Shown: positions 23,395-35,600 of the stretch, in pieces | How the letters are laid out: each line of letters begins with the position of its first letter | Position numbering within the stretch: position 1 is the stretch's first letter | DNA from: Cavia porcellus | Taxonomy: Eukaryota > Chordata > Mammalia > Rodentia > Caviidae | Direction of reading: 5' to 3' | DNA length: 64,000 nt | Assembly (NCBI RefSeq): GCF_034190915.1 | Contig: NW_026947486.1 | Span: forward strand, 75,744,044-75,808,043 | Translations under genes and position numbers: made by a program | Notes under the pieces: generated by a model | Databases searched by the model: none | What the model was told of the DNA's origin: nothing | The model's input: the letters and a program-made list of their open reading frames with translations, nothing else

Positions 23395-24545
23395 AGAACA
23401 ATGGAACTTAATAGAAAACTGATAAACAGAACTCAACTTCACATGGAAATTTAGTTTATGGTAAAGACAAGATTCAAATCTGAGGGAAAACAGATTTCTT
23501 AATAAGTGATATTATAACTCAATCTCCATAAGAAATGAAAATTTGTCCCCATTACTCCTTACATAAAAGTACTTTTAAAAAGTGAATTTTGGTGTCAACT
23601 GGAAATGGGGAAAATTTACAACAATTTGAATTACAAAGCAAAAATAACATAATAAAATAATAAATAATTTTGATTGGTAATAAAAGTATTCTATAGAAAA
23701 AGAAGCACCATAAGCATAATAAAAGCCATAAGCAAAATAAAAAAACACTAATGAAATATTGAGAATGTTTTCAATATATATCAGAAAGAAGGATTAACAC
23801 CTCTAATATATAAAGAATATCTAAACTAACAATTTTAGAGAAAAATAGATGAAAGATATTTGAGGAGACAATTCACATGGAAAGAAATGAAAGTAACACT
23901 TTGCCATACAAAAAGAACCTCCAATTTGTTCATACCAAGAGAAATTTAAATAATATTTTAAATTTTATGAAAAATTTCAAACATGTATCTGTATCATTCA
24001 TCCTCAAAACATTATCATGAAAAATGCCATGATGTGTGCTATAGTAAGCTCTCCAATCAAATCTCTTCTTCCATTTCAGGACAGAGGCAACTAATTCACT
24101 ACTGGTTGAAATGAAAACTGAAAACTACCTACGTTTCTCTTCAAGAATTGCTTCTGGCTTAAGAAAGCTACGATAATCACCTTTTTCTGAGGGCAGCTGA
24201 TAGTCAATGATGAAATACAAGTTCCTGACTACTTTCTTTAGATCAAGTCATCCTTTGAAGTTAAACCCAGATTCTGAATTTCGCCTGGGAGCTGCTGAGG
24301 CCTTTGTTACACAATCATCGTAGTTTAAATTTTCCCTCCGCCTAATACTTATCAATTTAATCTGTTTCTTGAGCAACCAGTCTGTAACATTATGAATCAA
24401 AACACAATGAGAAGACTTCTCATTTATCAGATTGGCAAAAATCCAAAAATTTGAGAGCATAATTGGCAAACTGCAGAGGAATGGCATTATTATACATTGC
24501 TAGCAAGAATCAAAAAAGTATAGTTCATCTAAAGAACAATTTGTA
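23395..24545 (+). mobile_element. Ancient L1 ORF2 3' region, interrupted
   Basis: Order and wording match the ORF2 end: 'acagatttcttaataagtg' (23490), 'aggattaacacctctaatatataaagaat' (23790, split here) and 'ggagacaattcacatggaaagaaatg' (23870). After a gap, 'aaaacacaatgagaagacttctc' is followed by 'attattatacattgctagcaag' (24390-24510). Very decayed; an L1M-type age is likely. 23960-24380 is unassigned within it. Confidence 0.6.
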
Positions 24546-25137
24546 AGTTTAGTAAAATTTTGCATGTATTTATTTGTTATTTTCTTTTAAGAATGTTCTT
24601 GGTTTATGAGTAACTCTGAGTAACTACTTTGAAGATAGTGTTATAGTGTGTTAACTATTGCTATTCTCTTATTTATTTGATTAAAAAGTTTTGTTTGACA
24701 TTTTTATAAAATAAAAATATGTTAAAACTAAAATGAACAAGACTTGATAATCAAAAAACTAAACTTTCCCAAAGATTAGTTGGCATACCCAGAGTTGTTC
24801 TTTGTAGCACCCAAAGTCTGTAAGGTTCCAAAGCATCCAAGAATAAATTTTCTTTAAAAGTTAAACCAAATTGTTTGTTCTCTGCTATTTGGTTCTGAAA
24901 GCCCTGCAATGATTTCATTCTCTTGAATGGTTTTATACTGTTTTGTTATGCTTGATACTATCGTATATGAAGCTATGCTCAAATATTTCAAAGAAAGAGA
25001 CAGTATGGATGGTAGTTACTGTTAATTATGGGTTGTCTTGTGGTAAAATGCTGTGTTACTTGCATTGTTCTGATCTTATCTGCTTTGTTATGTCCTCTTT
25101 TGTCTTAATCTCTTTAAAATAAAAAAATTTAAAAAGT
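24546..25137 (+). mobile_element. L1 3'UTR, 5'-truncated (type I end)
   Basis: Matches the L1-B 3'UTR (36280-36750): 'ctgaaagccctgcaatgatttcat', 'gttttgttatgcttgatac', 'gggttgtcttgtggt' and a terminal 'atctctttaaaataaaa' with poly(A) signal, followed by A-rich sequence. It lacks ORF2, so it is a short L1 insertion. The 5' edge is approximate. Confidence 0.75.
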
Positions 25138-25251
25138 TAATGCTGCTTTTAATTGGCAAATAATTGCATGCATTTATGGGGAATTGTGATGTTTTGATAT
25201 GAAGTATACTACATGGATTGATTTTTTTTTCACAATTTGGAAACTGTGATA

Positions 25252-25292
25252 CTTCTACCTCAGCCTCCCAGAGTACTTGGATTATACTCATT
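25252..25292 (-). mobile_element. Small B1 (7SL-derived) fragment
   Basis: CTCAGCCTCCCAGAGTACTTGG is the complement of the conserved 7SL/B1 'ccaag...gggaggctgag' core. Only ~40 bp is preserved. Confidence 0.45.
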
Positions 25293-25529
25293 CTCTATCA
25301 CACATGGATTAATGTAGAAAGATTAAATCTGGACAATTAATCTGTTTATAACTTCAAATTGAATAAAATATAATGAACTAATAGACGGCTAAATGAAGGA
25401 CCAGAGAAGAACAATGTATTTCAATGAAGTGATCTCAAGGACATATTAAGTGAAAAAAAAAAGTGACAGAGCGCCTAATATATTACAATTTATCAAAGAA
25501 AAGATATTTATATATATGCTTCTGTTAAA

Positions 25530-25706
25530 ATATTGTTGAAAGAAATTAAAGGAGATATAAATAGATGAACAGACTTTGTTTTTTGAAGTGAGGAAGACCT
25601 CAAATTATAAAAGATGATAATGCTTTCCATATTGATCTATAGATTCAATATAATCTCAAATAGAATTTCAAAAGATCTTTCTTGAAATATTACAAGCTGA
25701 CTCTAA
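25530..25706 (+). pseudogene. Ancient L1 ORF2 fragment
   Basis: Reads like the ORF2 segment after RT: 'gaaagaaattaaaggagatataaata', then 'atattgatctatagattcaatataat' and 'tacaagctgactctaat' (each shown only as landmarks). No frame survives. Confidence 0.55.
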
Positions 25707-26146
25707 TATTTTTTAAAAGAGAATAAAACAAAAGAGAACAGAACAAAGCAAGTCAGAACAATGCAATCAACACAGAACTTCATAACCAGACCACCAGACA
25801 TCAACAGTAGCTATGATAATGCCTTTTTTTCTTTGAAATAATCAAGCATATCTTCACATACAATAATATCAAGTGTAACAAAATAGTATAAGACCACTCA
25901 AAAGAATGAAAGCATTACAGGACTTCAAACCCAAATAACAGGAAATGAACAATGGCTACTATAATATCTCATTTTCCTCAAAAAATTTGTCTATACCATC
26001 ACACATAATAAAATCAAATAAACCACAACAGGTTAGAACCAATCAAAAAGAAAGAACAAAAGCATGATAGGATTTCAAAGCAAGACGATAGTAAACTAGC
26101 AATGGCTACCATAATGTCTTATTTTCCTCAAAATAGCTACTCCTAC

Positions 26147-26485
26147 TGTTCTGGTTTATGTCTGTGGCCCCCAGGCCTCATGAGTTTGCATTGTGCATTT
26201 GTGATGGTTCATTGTCTAGTGCTAGGATTGATGGTGTCGGTGCTACACTCACAAAGGGGGTGGAGCCAGGATGTAATGTAATGGCAGGAAGAAGGGGTGT
26301 CTTGCTCTTTGCTGGTTTATGTCTTGCTATTTGCAGCTGCCATGAACAGTGGCCCAGCCATGCCCGCCTGCCTTAGAGCCAACTGAGTGTGGACTGAAAC
26401 CTCCAAAAACTGTAAGAAATAAATCCTTTCCCAACTTGAGCTCCAGGTATTTTGTCCCAGCAATGAGTAAAAAGTAACTAAGACA
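26147..26485 (+). mobile_element. MaLR-type solo LTR with 5-bp TSD
   Basis: 339 bp, TGTTCTGGTTTATG ... AGTAACTAAGACA, with AATAAATCCTTTCC as poly(A) signal (~26420). Perfect duplication CCTAC at 26142-26146 and 26486-26490, as expected for ERVL-MaLR. Inserted in the N2 3'UTR. No interior. Confidence 0.92.
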
Positions 26486-27339
26486 CCTACAATCACACAT
26501 AATAGAATAAAAAAAAAAAAAAACCAGAATAAAACCAATCAAACAAATGAATGAAAGCATTATAAGACTTAAAAGCAATATTAGGAAAGCATGGTTACCA
26601 TAATATATCCATTATATCCAAAATAGTTGCCCCTACCATCTGACAGCATAATATCTAACAAAACAAGACAGAACAAAGCCATGCCTAACAAAACTGTGTA
26701 AACCATGCAAGAGTTCAAGATAAGACAATAAGAAGTTGACAGTAGTTTCCACCCTTCTCTCCCAGGTATTTCCTCCCCTTTGCTCTTACATTAACTATTT
26801 TGCTTTTGGATCCCATTAACTCCTTCTGTTTCTTATGCTAGGGTTTACACATGAGTTCAAACTGTTTGGGCCATGATCATGATCTCCAGTTGTGTCCCTT
26901 TACCTACAGGAGCCTTGAGATTATTCTACTTTATAGCTGGGTAGCCTTCCTCTCCTGAAAATACCATATATTTTTTATCCATTCTGTGGTTGATGGGCAA
27001 GTTATTCTTGTTTTTTCTTTTTTTTTGGGGGGGGGGGTCTCCTGTCACATGAAACAATTGTTTTCTCTCCTTTGATTTTCAGTCTATGAATTTCCTTTCC
27101 ACTTAAATGTGTTTCTTGTATACAGTGAATTGATGGATCTTGTGGACTACAGGTCTTAGTTTGCCTTTTGCTCTTTCATCTTGACTGTCTCCTGGGTTCC
27201 TCCCAACAAGCTGGTTGTGGGGCCCCAGGCACTTCCCATGTTGGCTGCCCCTAGACAGTGTAGGGATATGAGACAGATACCTGGGTTCCTCTAATTCTAG
27301 ATTCACAGGGAGATATCAGGTCACGGAGCAAGCTTCTCT

Positions 27340-27955
27340 AGTCCAATGCAGCTACACTGTGGCTTTGCTGATGATCAGGGGTGCATGGAGGTGGGGCTAC
27401 TTCTCAGCCTGTTTGTTTACACTGGAACTCCCCTGATAGTGGCAGACACACAGGAGTGTGTCTGTCTGATTCTACTAGCGGGTGATGGCTGTCTGAGGGA
27501 ACCAAGGGCCTCCAGTGGTGGCCTACAGATACACAGGTCTTACCTGGCTGTGTGCCCCTGTTCACATTGGCTGCCAATAGGAAGGAGCCTTCTGTTGGCA
27601 GCTCCCTGAGAGTGAAGGCAGATCTTTTGGTTCTCTCTGCCCATGCTGGCCACCTGCAGGTTATGGCCTTTTGGTGACTGCACACAGCAGGCAGAGGCTG
27701 TCTGTCTCCCTCGACCCACACTGGGCACATGGAAGAAAGGCCTTCTGGGGGCGGCACTCAGCAGGCAGAGGCAGATCTTTTGGTTTTCTCTGTCTGTGCT
27801 GGGTGTGCAGAGGAAAGGTCCTCCTGGTGGTGGTGCCCAGCAGGCAGAGGCAGATCTCCTGGTTCTCTCGGCCCATGCTGGGGGTGGGGGCAGTGGCAAG
27901 GGTCTTTCGGTGGCAGTGCCTGGCAGTCAGGGGCAGATCTCTTGGTTCTCTCTGG
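27340..27955 (-). promoter_or_regulatory. N2 5'UTR tandem monomers (~79 bp)
   Basis: Units marked by GGCAGATCTTTTGG-type starts at 27620, 27773, 27852 and 27935, plus a diverged one at ~27697 (spacing 76-83 bp). They are GC-rich and stop-poor, which creates several overlapping false ORFs on both strands (27404-28159). Promoter role is inferred by analogy with L1 monomers. Confidence 0.65.
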
Positions 27956-28059
27956 TCTCATTATTTTACATCTACTTCATGGCACCTTGAGGAAGCCAGG
28001 AGTCACCACCTCTTTAAGCATGTTCACTTACTATCTGATTCTAACATCTTTATGAAAAC

Positions 28060-28951
28060 TAAAAAGTCTAGCATGGTGGGCAGCCATTGGCTGGCTGTGG
28101 TTGGACGACTGTGGTGCTGTGAGGTCTGTGGATGTTGGCAAATTGAACCCAGGATGTAGAGAGACTGTGCCTGACAGTGTATCTAACTTGAGCTCAAGTG
28201 GGGGTAGGTAGTAGGGGGTGACAGTGAGGGGTGGTGGGAAAAGGAGGCAGCGAATCACTAATAAGTGGCACCTAAGCAGAAACCAAAGATCAAGTTCCTG
28301 GAGGGTGAATGAACTATGCATTCATGGGCTTCTTTATGAAGCAAAATATGTAAAGGTTACCATAAAGGACAAACAAGTAAAATACTTTGTACGTTACAGT
28401 GGTTGGAATAAAAATTGAGACAGTTGGTTTCCAGTAAGCACAGTACTCAAGTGTGTAGACACCAGTCTTCAGAAACAGCAAGAACTTCACAAGGCCAATC
28501 AGGAGCAATACAGAGAGGGAATGATGAGAGGGGCTGGTTCAGAAAAAAAGACATCTTCTCTGCAATAGAAAAGTGTTGAAGTGAAAACAAAAAAGAACGA
28601 ACAAAAATCTCTGGTAACAGAGATGGTGGCAGTACGAGTGAGACACCTCAGCCTCCTTGGAATAAGTGGGGCTAAGTAGATTCTACTATTGAAAATGAAG
28701 AAACATTTATGAACAGAGTTAAAATAAAGATCCCTGAGGACCTAAAACCATGGTTTGTTGATGACTGTAACTTAATTACCAGTCATAAACAGCTCTTTTA
28801 TCTTCCTGCCAAGAGGAATGTAGATCCCATTCTAGAGGACTATGCAAATTATAAGAAATCTCAAGAAAACATAGATAAAAATTATGCTATTAAGGAGGTT
28901 GTAGTGGTGATAAAAGAATACTTTGATGCGATGCTGGGCACTCAGCTCCTC
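28060..28951 (+). pseudogene. MORF4L1: MORF4L1 (MRG15) processed pseudogene, 3'-truncated
   Basis: Intronless copy of the chromatin protein MORF4L1, a chromodomain/MRG-domain subunit of NuA4 and Sin3 complexes. The coding part starts at ~28265, where the ATG is now GTG. An early stop follows the EGE motif. The chromodomain is legible in one frame (LLYEAKYVKVTIKDKQVKY, YSGWNKN; 28320-28415), the linker has LQKQQELHKANQEQY (~28460) and the MRG domain starts at 28709 (KQLFYLPAKRNVD, ILEDYANYKKS, ending GTQLL). Frameshifts and stops occur throughout. The copy ends exactly where a solo LTR begins (28952), and the remaining MRG domain is not found beyond it. 28060-28264 is probably its 5'UTR. Confidence 0.9.
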
Positions 28952-29654
28952 TCTATCAGGTCCTGACCTAAATCCCCAATCTCCCAAATTTAGTGTACAG
29001 CAAAGGCTTAAGTAAAATGAGACAAGTGGTATGACTTTAGGGCTCCAGTAGAGTCAAAACCCTTTGGCTGAGCTCGAGACACTGAAGGCTAAGGCAAAGA
29101 CTTCTCTGGACCACTCATTTTTATTAGGTCCAACAACAAAGAGTGGGGAAACTGAGGAAACTGCAGACAGTGAGCAGGATCTTTGGAGTCACTTCAAAGA
29201 CTTCTCCAAGTAGTAAACTATGCCAATTTAGAACCATCCTAGGGCCAGGGATTTAGCTCAGTGGCACAAGTGTCTGCATGGTGAGTGCGCAGTAATGAGT
29301 TTGATCCTGATACCACACACACACACACACACACACAAAGTAGAACCATCTTATCTACTGGATGACATTGAGACTGCAGGAGTGAAATTCTTTCAGCTGC
29401 AGTCTTTATTTACTTAATTAGTGTTGGAACCAAGGTGTCTTCAGCTGTGGCCTTATCTTGCCCTTTGAGGTGTCTCTGGCCTAACAGGCCACTACAGGCC
29501 TCAGCCAGGACTAGTGATTCATGGAGGTTCACTATGAATCAGCTACTGTCACCAGGCAAGGGCCGAGGCCTAGCACGGACTCACAGATAAATGTAGAAAG
29601 CCAATTAATTAACTTTAAATCCTGCTCAGAGCCGCTTCGTAGTGATCTCCTACA
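28952..29654 (-). mobile_element. Solo LTR (same family as 11982-12579) with nested SINE
   Basis: About 590 bp after removing the SINE at 29239-29340. It shares all main blocks with 11982-12579. On the minus strand it starts TGTAGGAGATC and has CTAATAAAAATG (poly(A)-signal-like, plus ~29122-29133). It has no matching target duplication, and pseudogene sequence is missing on the right, implying a deletion at or after insertion. Confidence 0.75.
29239..29340 (+). mobile_element. ID-type SINE with (CA)n tail
   Basis: Head GGGCCAGGGATTTAGCTCAG, B-box AATGAGTTTGATCC, tail converted to a (CA)n run (29314-29336). Target duplication TAGAACCATC at 29229-29238 and 29341-29350. Nested in the solo LTR. 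Confidence 0.92.
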
Positions 29655-30062
29655 ATTTTCTGTGTCTTATGCTACCAAATTATAAGAAACTCATTTCTTA
29701 TGTATTTTGTAATATAAGATCATGAAGCATTATTAACTAGAGAATAAAATGGTTACTAACACATTGCTGAAGATTGATTAAAAATAAAAGCCTCCAATAA
29801 AATATTGACCAAATACTAATAAAAATAAGTTTTAGAGTGATCATACAACTTTACAAAGAGATTGTGGGTTGAAAGTCATTCATGGCTGACACTCAGTGGA
29901 AATTAGATACAAAACAAACTTGATTTATATAGTGATTTTAATTTCTAACCATAGTGATTGATTTTGCTACCTCTATTTACACTTAATTTTATACTTCATA
30001 ATTTTGCATTTTACATTCATAATAGTCATTTTAAGACATTTTTAAGAGGTATAAAATTTTCT
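29655..30062. other. AT-rich, nothing recognised
   Basis: No ORF, SINE head or LTR landmark seen. Confidence 0.4.
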
Positions 30063-30079
30063 AGGAAAATATTGCTTAT

Positions 30080-30225
30080 TAGCCTTCCAACCAAGAAGCA
30101 AGAGTCTGAACCCTAGCACCACAAATAAAGAAAGGGAAGGAAGAAAAGAAAGAAGGAGGAGGAGAAGAGGAAAAAGAGGTGTTAGTGGTGAAGGAGGAGC
30201 AGGAAGAAGATGCAGGAGAAGAATG
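30080..30225 (+). mobile_element. ID-like SINE remnant with purine-rich tail
   Basis: Only the B-box side is legible (GAGTCTGAACCCTAGCACC), followed by ACAAATAAAG and a long GA-rich tract (30120-30225) that would be an expanded tail. Confidence 0.45.
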
Positions 30226-30629
30226 AGGAAAGTGCTCCAGTGTTTTAGAGCAATTTTAAACATAACTAAAGTCATAGCATTAGTGTTTTAGAGGACATAC
30301 CCAAACACACTGCTATGTCTTTTCACTTACATATAAAATGTTATATCCATGTAATACCAACATTATGAAGGAGGTAAATTAAAAATTTGAAACAGCAATT
30401 TTCATGTGGGTACCATCCAGGTGCATTTTGAAATTCTCTAGTGTCTAAAATGACAACAGGAGATCATGACACAATTGTCATAAAACTTGCCTCTTGTCAA
30501 AGTTTGAACAAAGTCTTTTGACATGTTTAACACCAAAATTTGTCAATAAAAAATAAAACAAGATTGGCAAGACAGCTGAGAGAAGTGTGTATTTGAACTG
30601 TTAAGTAGCCAAAGGAAATAAGAACTTTG

Positions 30630-31170
30630 GCTTTGGACCTTCTTTCAAACCAGGGAACTGCGTTTCCAGAGGGGGTGAGTTCCTGCACACCATCTTGAGC
30701 CCTGGGAGAGTTTAAGATCATCGCTTCCAGTGGGCAAGGACCCACCCAGCTTCCAGCCACAATAGTCTGGGCTCTGCAGGTATTGGGCCTGTCTGGTTCA
30801 TGCCCAGTGACCTTCTGTTAATCCAGGGAACTGTGCTGCTAGTGAGGATGAGTTTCTGCACACCATCCTGAGCTCTGGGAGAATTTAAGATCATCACTGC
30901 CAGAGGTCAAGGACTGTCCAGCTTCCAGATACACTAGACTAGGCTTTGGAGATTTTGTGGCCTGACTATATTACACCCAGAGAACTTCTTCAATTGGGGG
31001 AGTTGAAAGCACGTGAAGTGAGTTCCAGTGCATTGGTTCTTAAATGGGGAAAGCTTGGGACCATCATCCACATTGGATAGGTGTCCACCCAGCTTCCTGG
31101 AACACTGGAGTTGGCACAGGAGGTCCCATGGGCCTGACTGGACCACATTCAGCAACCTCCATTCAGTCCC
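30630..31170 (+). promoter_or_regulatory. L1-B 5'UTR: three ~171-bp tandem monomers
   Basis: CCAGGGAACTG recurs at ~30651 and ~30821, and GCACACCATC at ~30685 and ~30856 (both 171 bp apart). A third, more diverged unit covers ~30995-31170. A partial unit precedes the first. This resembles the monomer architecture of murine L1 promoters, with a different sequence. Confidence 0.7.
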
Positions 31171-31254
31171 AGGAGGTGGGGGCTCAGGAGACAATGTCAA
31201 ATATGCCCAGAGGAAGACTTGGAACAGCACTTGAAACATGGAAATATAGGAAAA

Positions 31255-32280
31255 TGACAAAAAAAAAAAAAGACCAAAATGCAATCTCAAACCTCCAGCC
31301 CATCCAAAGAAAGCCTAGGAGCCATGTACATAGAAGAAAATATATACCATACACCAAAAATACCTGAAATAATGCCAACTGAAATAAAGAAGCAACTCTG
31401 GGAAACTTTAAAGGAATTCAAGCTAGAAATCTCCCAGGTAAAAGAAGAAATGATAAAAGTAATGAAACAGAAATTAACACATCTAAAGAAGACACAGTTA
31501 AAAAACTAGAGGAACAAAACAAAAAGATAGAATCCCTGGATGAACAATATAAGAAACAAACAGATTCAAAGAAGCAGATTCAAAGATATATACAAAGAAA
31601 TCAAAAATTCCATTGAAAGTTGTCAAAACCGCCTCAATGAAAGTGAAGATAGAATTTCAGACCTCAAAGACAAGATTGCAGCTAGTGAACAGGAAAGGAA
31701 AGAAGTTTTAAAAATAACAAGTAATCAGGAAATAACAATTCAGCAGCTCCAAGATGATGCAAAGAAAAACAACATAAGATCAATAGGGATAAATGAAAAA
31801 GAAGGGAATAACACAAATGATATCAAGAGGCTATTTACAAAAGTAATAGCTGAAAACTTCCCAAACATGAGAACGGGAATTTCACTAACTAACATATGCA
31901 TTAGTGAAGCATATAGAACTCCAAATAGCCATAACTGAAATAAAACTATACCCAGACATATAATAATCACCATCCCAAAAATCTAACATAAGAACAGAAT
32001 ATTAAAAGCTGTTAGAGAGAAAAGACAGACCACCTATAAAGCAAAATCTATCAGAATCAAAGAAGACTTCTCAACCAAACAATGAAGTCAGGAGGACCAT
32101 GGAGTGAAATATTTCAGATGCTAAAGGAAAATGATTTCCAAACTAGACTAATGTACCCTGCAAAACTATCTTTCAAAATGAATGAAGAAATAAGATACTT
32201 CAATGATAAAGCAGAAGAACTTCATGATCACCAAGCCAACCACGCAAAGAATACTGAAAGACAGTTCAGATACACATAGG
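31255..32280 (+). pseudogene. L1-B ORF1
   Basis: N-terminus MTKKKKDQN at ~31255, coiled-coil region SEDRISDLKDKIAASEQE (~31645), RRM start IRSIGINEKEG (~31775), NFPNM (~31857), C-terminal domain YPAKLSFKMNEEIRYF (~32155). At least two frameshifts (near 31505 and 31935) break the ~340-codon frame. Product would be the L1 RNA chaperone. Confidence 0.85.
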
Positions 32281-32359
32281 GAAAAACCACTAAGCAAGGC
32301 AAACAAAAAGAATGGAAAAATAAAGATGCAACAGCAGAAAAATAACATGTCAACAACAA

Positions 32360-32558
32360 ACCACTAAATAACTCTAACTATTATAACTACCATTAATGTA
32401 AATGGTCTCAATTCACCAAGTAAAACAAACAGACTGGCAGAATGGATCAAGAAACAACATCCAACCATATGCTGTGTACAAGAAACCCATCTAACCCAAA
32501 AGGATACTCACAGACTGAAAGTCAAAGGATGGAAAACAATACTTCACGCAACAGGAAC

Positions 32559-32611
<53 letters not shown>

Positions 32612-35600
32612 GGGGTAGATACTGTTTTTGCAGACAATGTGAACTTCAAACCAAGAATGATCAGAAGAGATAAAGAAGGTCATTACATACTGGTTAGGGG
32701 AAAACATCAAGAGGAGGAAATAACAATCTTAAATATATGCACTAAATTCCAGAGCACTTAGTTATACAAAGCAAGTATTAAAAGAAATGAAAAATCAAAT
32801 TAGCAATAACACAATTATAACAGGAGACCTTAACATATCATTGACACCAAGGGACAGATCAACCAGACAGAAAATCAGCAAAGAAATAACAGAACTGAAT
32901 CACACCTGTGAACAAATGGACTTGATAGACATACACAGTGTTCTACATAACAACATCAGAATATGCATTTTTCTCAGCAGTACATGGGACATTTTCTAAA
33001 ATAGACCTGATTCTAGCCCACAGAACATAGTTAAATAAATGAAAAACAATTTAAATTACCCAATGCATGTTATCAGATCATGAAACTAGAAATTAATGAT
33101 AAAAGAAACTGCAAAACCTCCACAAACACACGGAAATTGAATAATACACACTTGAACAATCAGTAGGTCACATGGGAAATAAAAAAGAAATCAAACAATA
33201 CCTACAAGCAAACAAAAATACAAATACAACTTACTGGAATTTGTTGAATGCAATGAAAGCAGTCCTCAGAGGAAAATTTATTGCACTGAGTTGCTACATC
33301 AGGAAAACAGCATGCATACAACTAAACAACCTGATGCTACACATCAAATGTCTAGAAAAAGAAGAGCAAGTGAAGCCCAAAGCCAAAAGAAGGGAGGAAA
33401 TTATAAAAATCAGAGCAGAAATCAACACAATAGAGGCGAAGAAAACAATCCAAAGAATCAATGAATCAAAGAGTTGGTTCTCTGAAAGAATAAATAAAAT
33501 TGATAAGCCCCTAGCCAATCTTATCAAAAAAAGGGAAAGAAAAAGCTCAAATTCATTCAATAAGGAACGAAAAAGGTGAAATCACTACAGACTCTGTGGA
33601 AATATAGAAGATCTTAAACAATTATTTCAAAAACCTCTACTCTCATAGATTCAGAAGAAATAAATAGATTCCTACAAACATGAAGTACCAAGGCTGGGTC
33701 AAGAAGATGTAAAACTGTGAAATAACCCAATTTCTATAAATGAAATTGAAAATGCAATTAAGCCCTTACCTACAAAGAAGAGCCCAGGCCCAAACAGATT
33801 CACTACAGAATTCTACAAGAAATGCAAAGAAGACTTAATGCTGATGTTCCTCAAACTCTTCAGTGAAATCAAAAGGGAAGCAATCCTTCCTAACTCATTC
33901 CTGAAAGCAAATACTACTCTAGTACCAAAACCAGAGAAGGACCCAACTGAAAAAGAGAACTACAGGGCAGTCTCTCTAATGAACACAGATGCAAAAATCC
34001 TCAATAAAATATTGGCAAATAGGATGCAGCAAATCATCAAGAAGATAATACCCCCGACCAAGTGGGATTCATCCCAGGCATGCAGGGATGGTTCAACATA
34101 TGTAAATCAATAAATGTAATCCACCATATCAATAAAGCCAAAAGTAAGAATCACGTGATCATTTCTAGAGATGCAGAAAAAGCTTTTGGTAAGGTCCAAA
34201 ACTCATTCATGATAAGAACCTTACAGAAAATTCAGAATAGATGGTTTTTACCTCAATATGATGAAGGCCATCTATGACAAACCAACAGCCAGCATCATAT
34301 TAAATGGCCAAAAACTTAATCCCTTTACCTTAAAATCAGGCACAAGACAAGGATGTCACTTATCACCACTTCTATTCAACATAGTACTGGAAATACTAGC
34401 CAGAGCAATTAAACAAGAGAGAAATAAAAGGGGTACAAATAGGAAAAGAGGAAGTTAAATTTTCATTATTTGCAGATGATATGATACTCTACATAGAAGA
34501 CCCCACAAATTCCATTGAAAGTCTCCCGGATATAATAAACTCAGCAATGTAGCTGAATCCAAAATCAATACTCAAAAATCAATAGCATTCCTATATACTA
34601 ACAACAAAATCATGGAGAGGGAAATAAGGGAAGCCACACCCTTAACACTTGCCTCCAAAAAAATGAAATACTTAGGAATTAATCTCACAAAAGATGTAAA
34701 TATCTATACAGGGAAAATTATAATACCCTGAAAAAGAAATAAAATAGGATCTCAGAAAATGAAAAGACATCCCTTGTTCATGGATAAATATTGTGAAAAT
34801 GGCCATTCTCCCTAAACTATTATACAGATTTAATGTAATCTCAGTCAAAATACCATCAACAATTTCTAGAGAAATCACTCCTAAAATTCATCTGGAACCA
34901 GAAAATACCTAGAATAGCAAAGGCAATTCTAAGCAGCAAAGGCAAGGCAGGAGGCATTACAATCCCTGACTTGAAGTTATACTACAAGGCAACTACAATA
35001 AAATCATAACAATACTGGAATAAAAAGAGATCTGAAGATCAATGGAATAAATTAGAAGATACAATCACAACTGCAAACACACTCAACCATCTTATCCTTG
35101 ATAAAGGATCCAAACATGTTCACTGGAAGAATGACAGTCTTCTTAACAAATGGTGCTGGAAAAACTGGCTTTCCATATGCCAAAAACTAAAACTAGACCC
35201 GTGCCTATCACTATGTACTAAAATAAAATCTAAATGGATCACAGATCTAAATATTAAAACAGAAACACTAAATCTGTTGGAAGATAAATTGAGTAAAAAC
35301 CTTGAAGACATAGGAGTAGGTAGAAAATTCATGAACAGCAATCAAACCGCATGGGAAATACTTCCCAGAATCAATAACTGGGATCACGTCTTATTAAAAT
35401 GTTGTGCACGTCAAAGAAACCTCCAGCATAGTGAAAAACAAACCCACAAACTGGAAAAAATCTTAGTGAACTGTCCTGCAGACAAAGGACTTCTGTCTAA
35501 AACATATAAAGAATTAAAAAAATCAAACCCTCAAAATTCAAAGACCCAATCCAAAAATGGGCATCTGAGATGAATACACAATTCTAAGATGAAGAAATAC

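Larger units (their letters stand above)
25708..27955 (-). mobile_element. N2: ORF2-deleted non-autonomous L1 derivative
   Basis: On the minus strand: 5'UTR with ~79-bp monomers (27955-27150), a short piece of the ORF2 endonuclease start (27150-27010), then directly the last part of ORF2 (~27000-26750) and a 3'UTR of ~148-bp repeats (26745-25715). The whole of ORF1, the rest of the endonuclease and the RT are absent. The endonuclease/ORF2-end junction (~26995-27005) matches that of N1 at 55681. The 5'UTR just upstream of ORF1 (27130-27300) matches N1 at 53390-53530. A MaLR LTR is nested at 26147-26485. Confidence 0.7.

Noticed and set aside
27404..28159. Several long overlapping ORFs on both strands (up to 162 codons)
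   Set aside because: They arise from stop-poor, GC-rich tandem monomers of an L1 5'UTR. The repeated peptides just mirror the DNA repeat.
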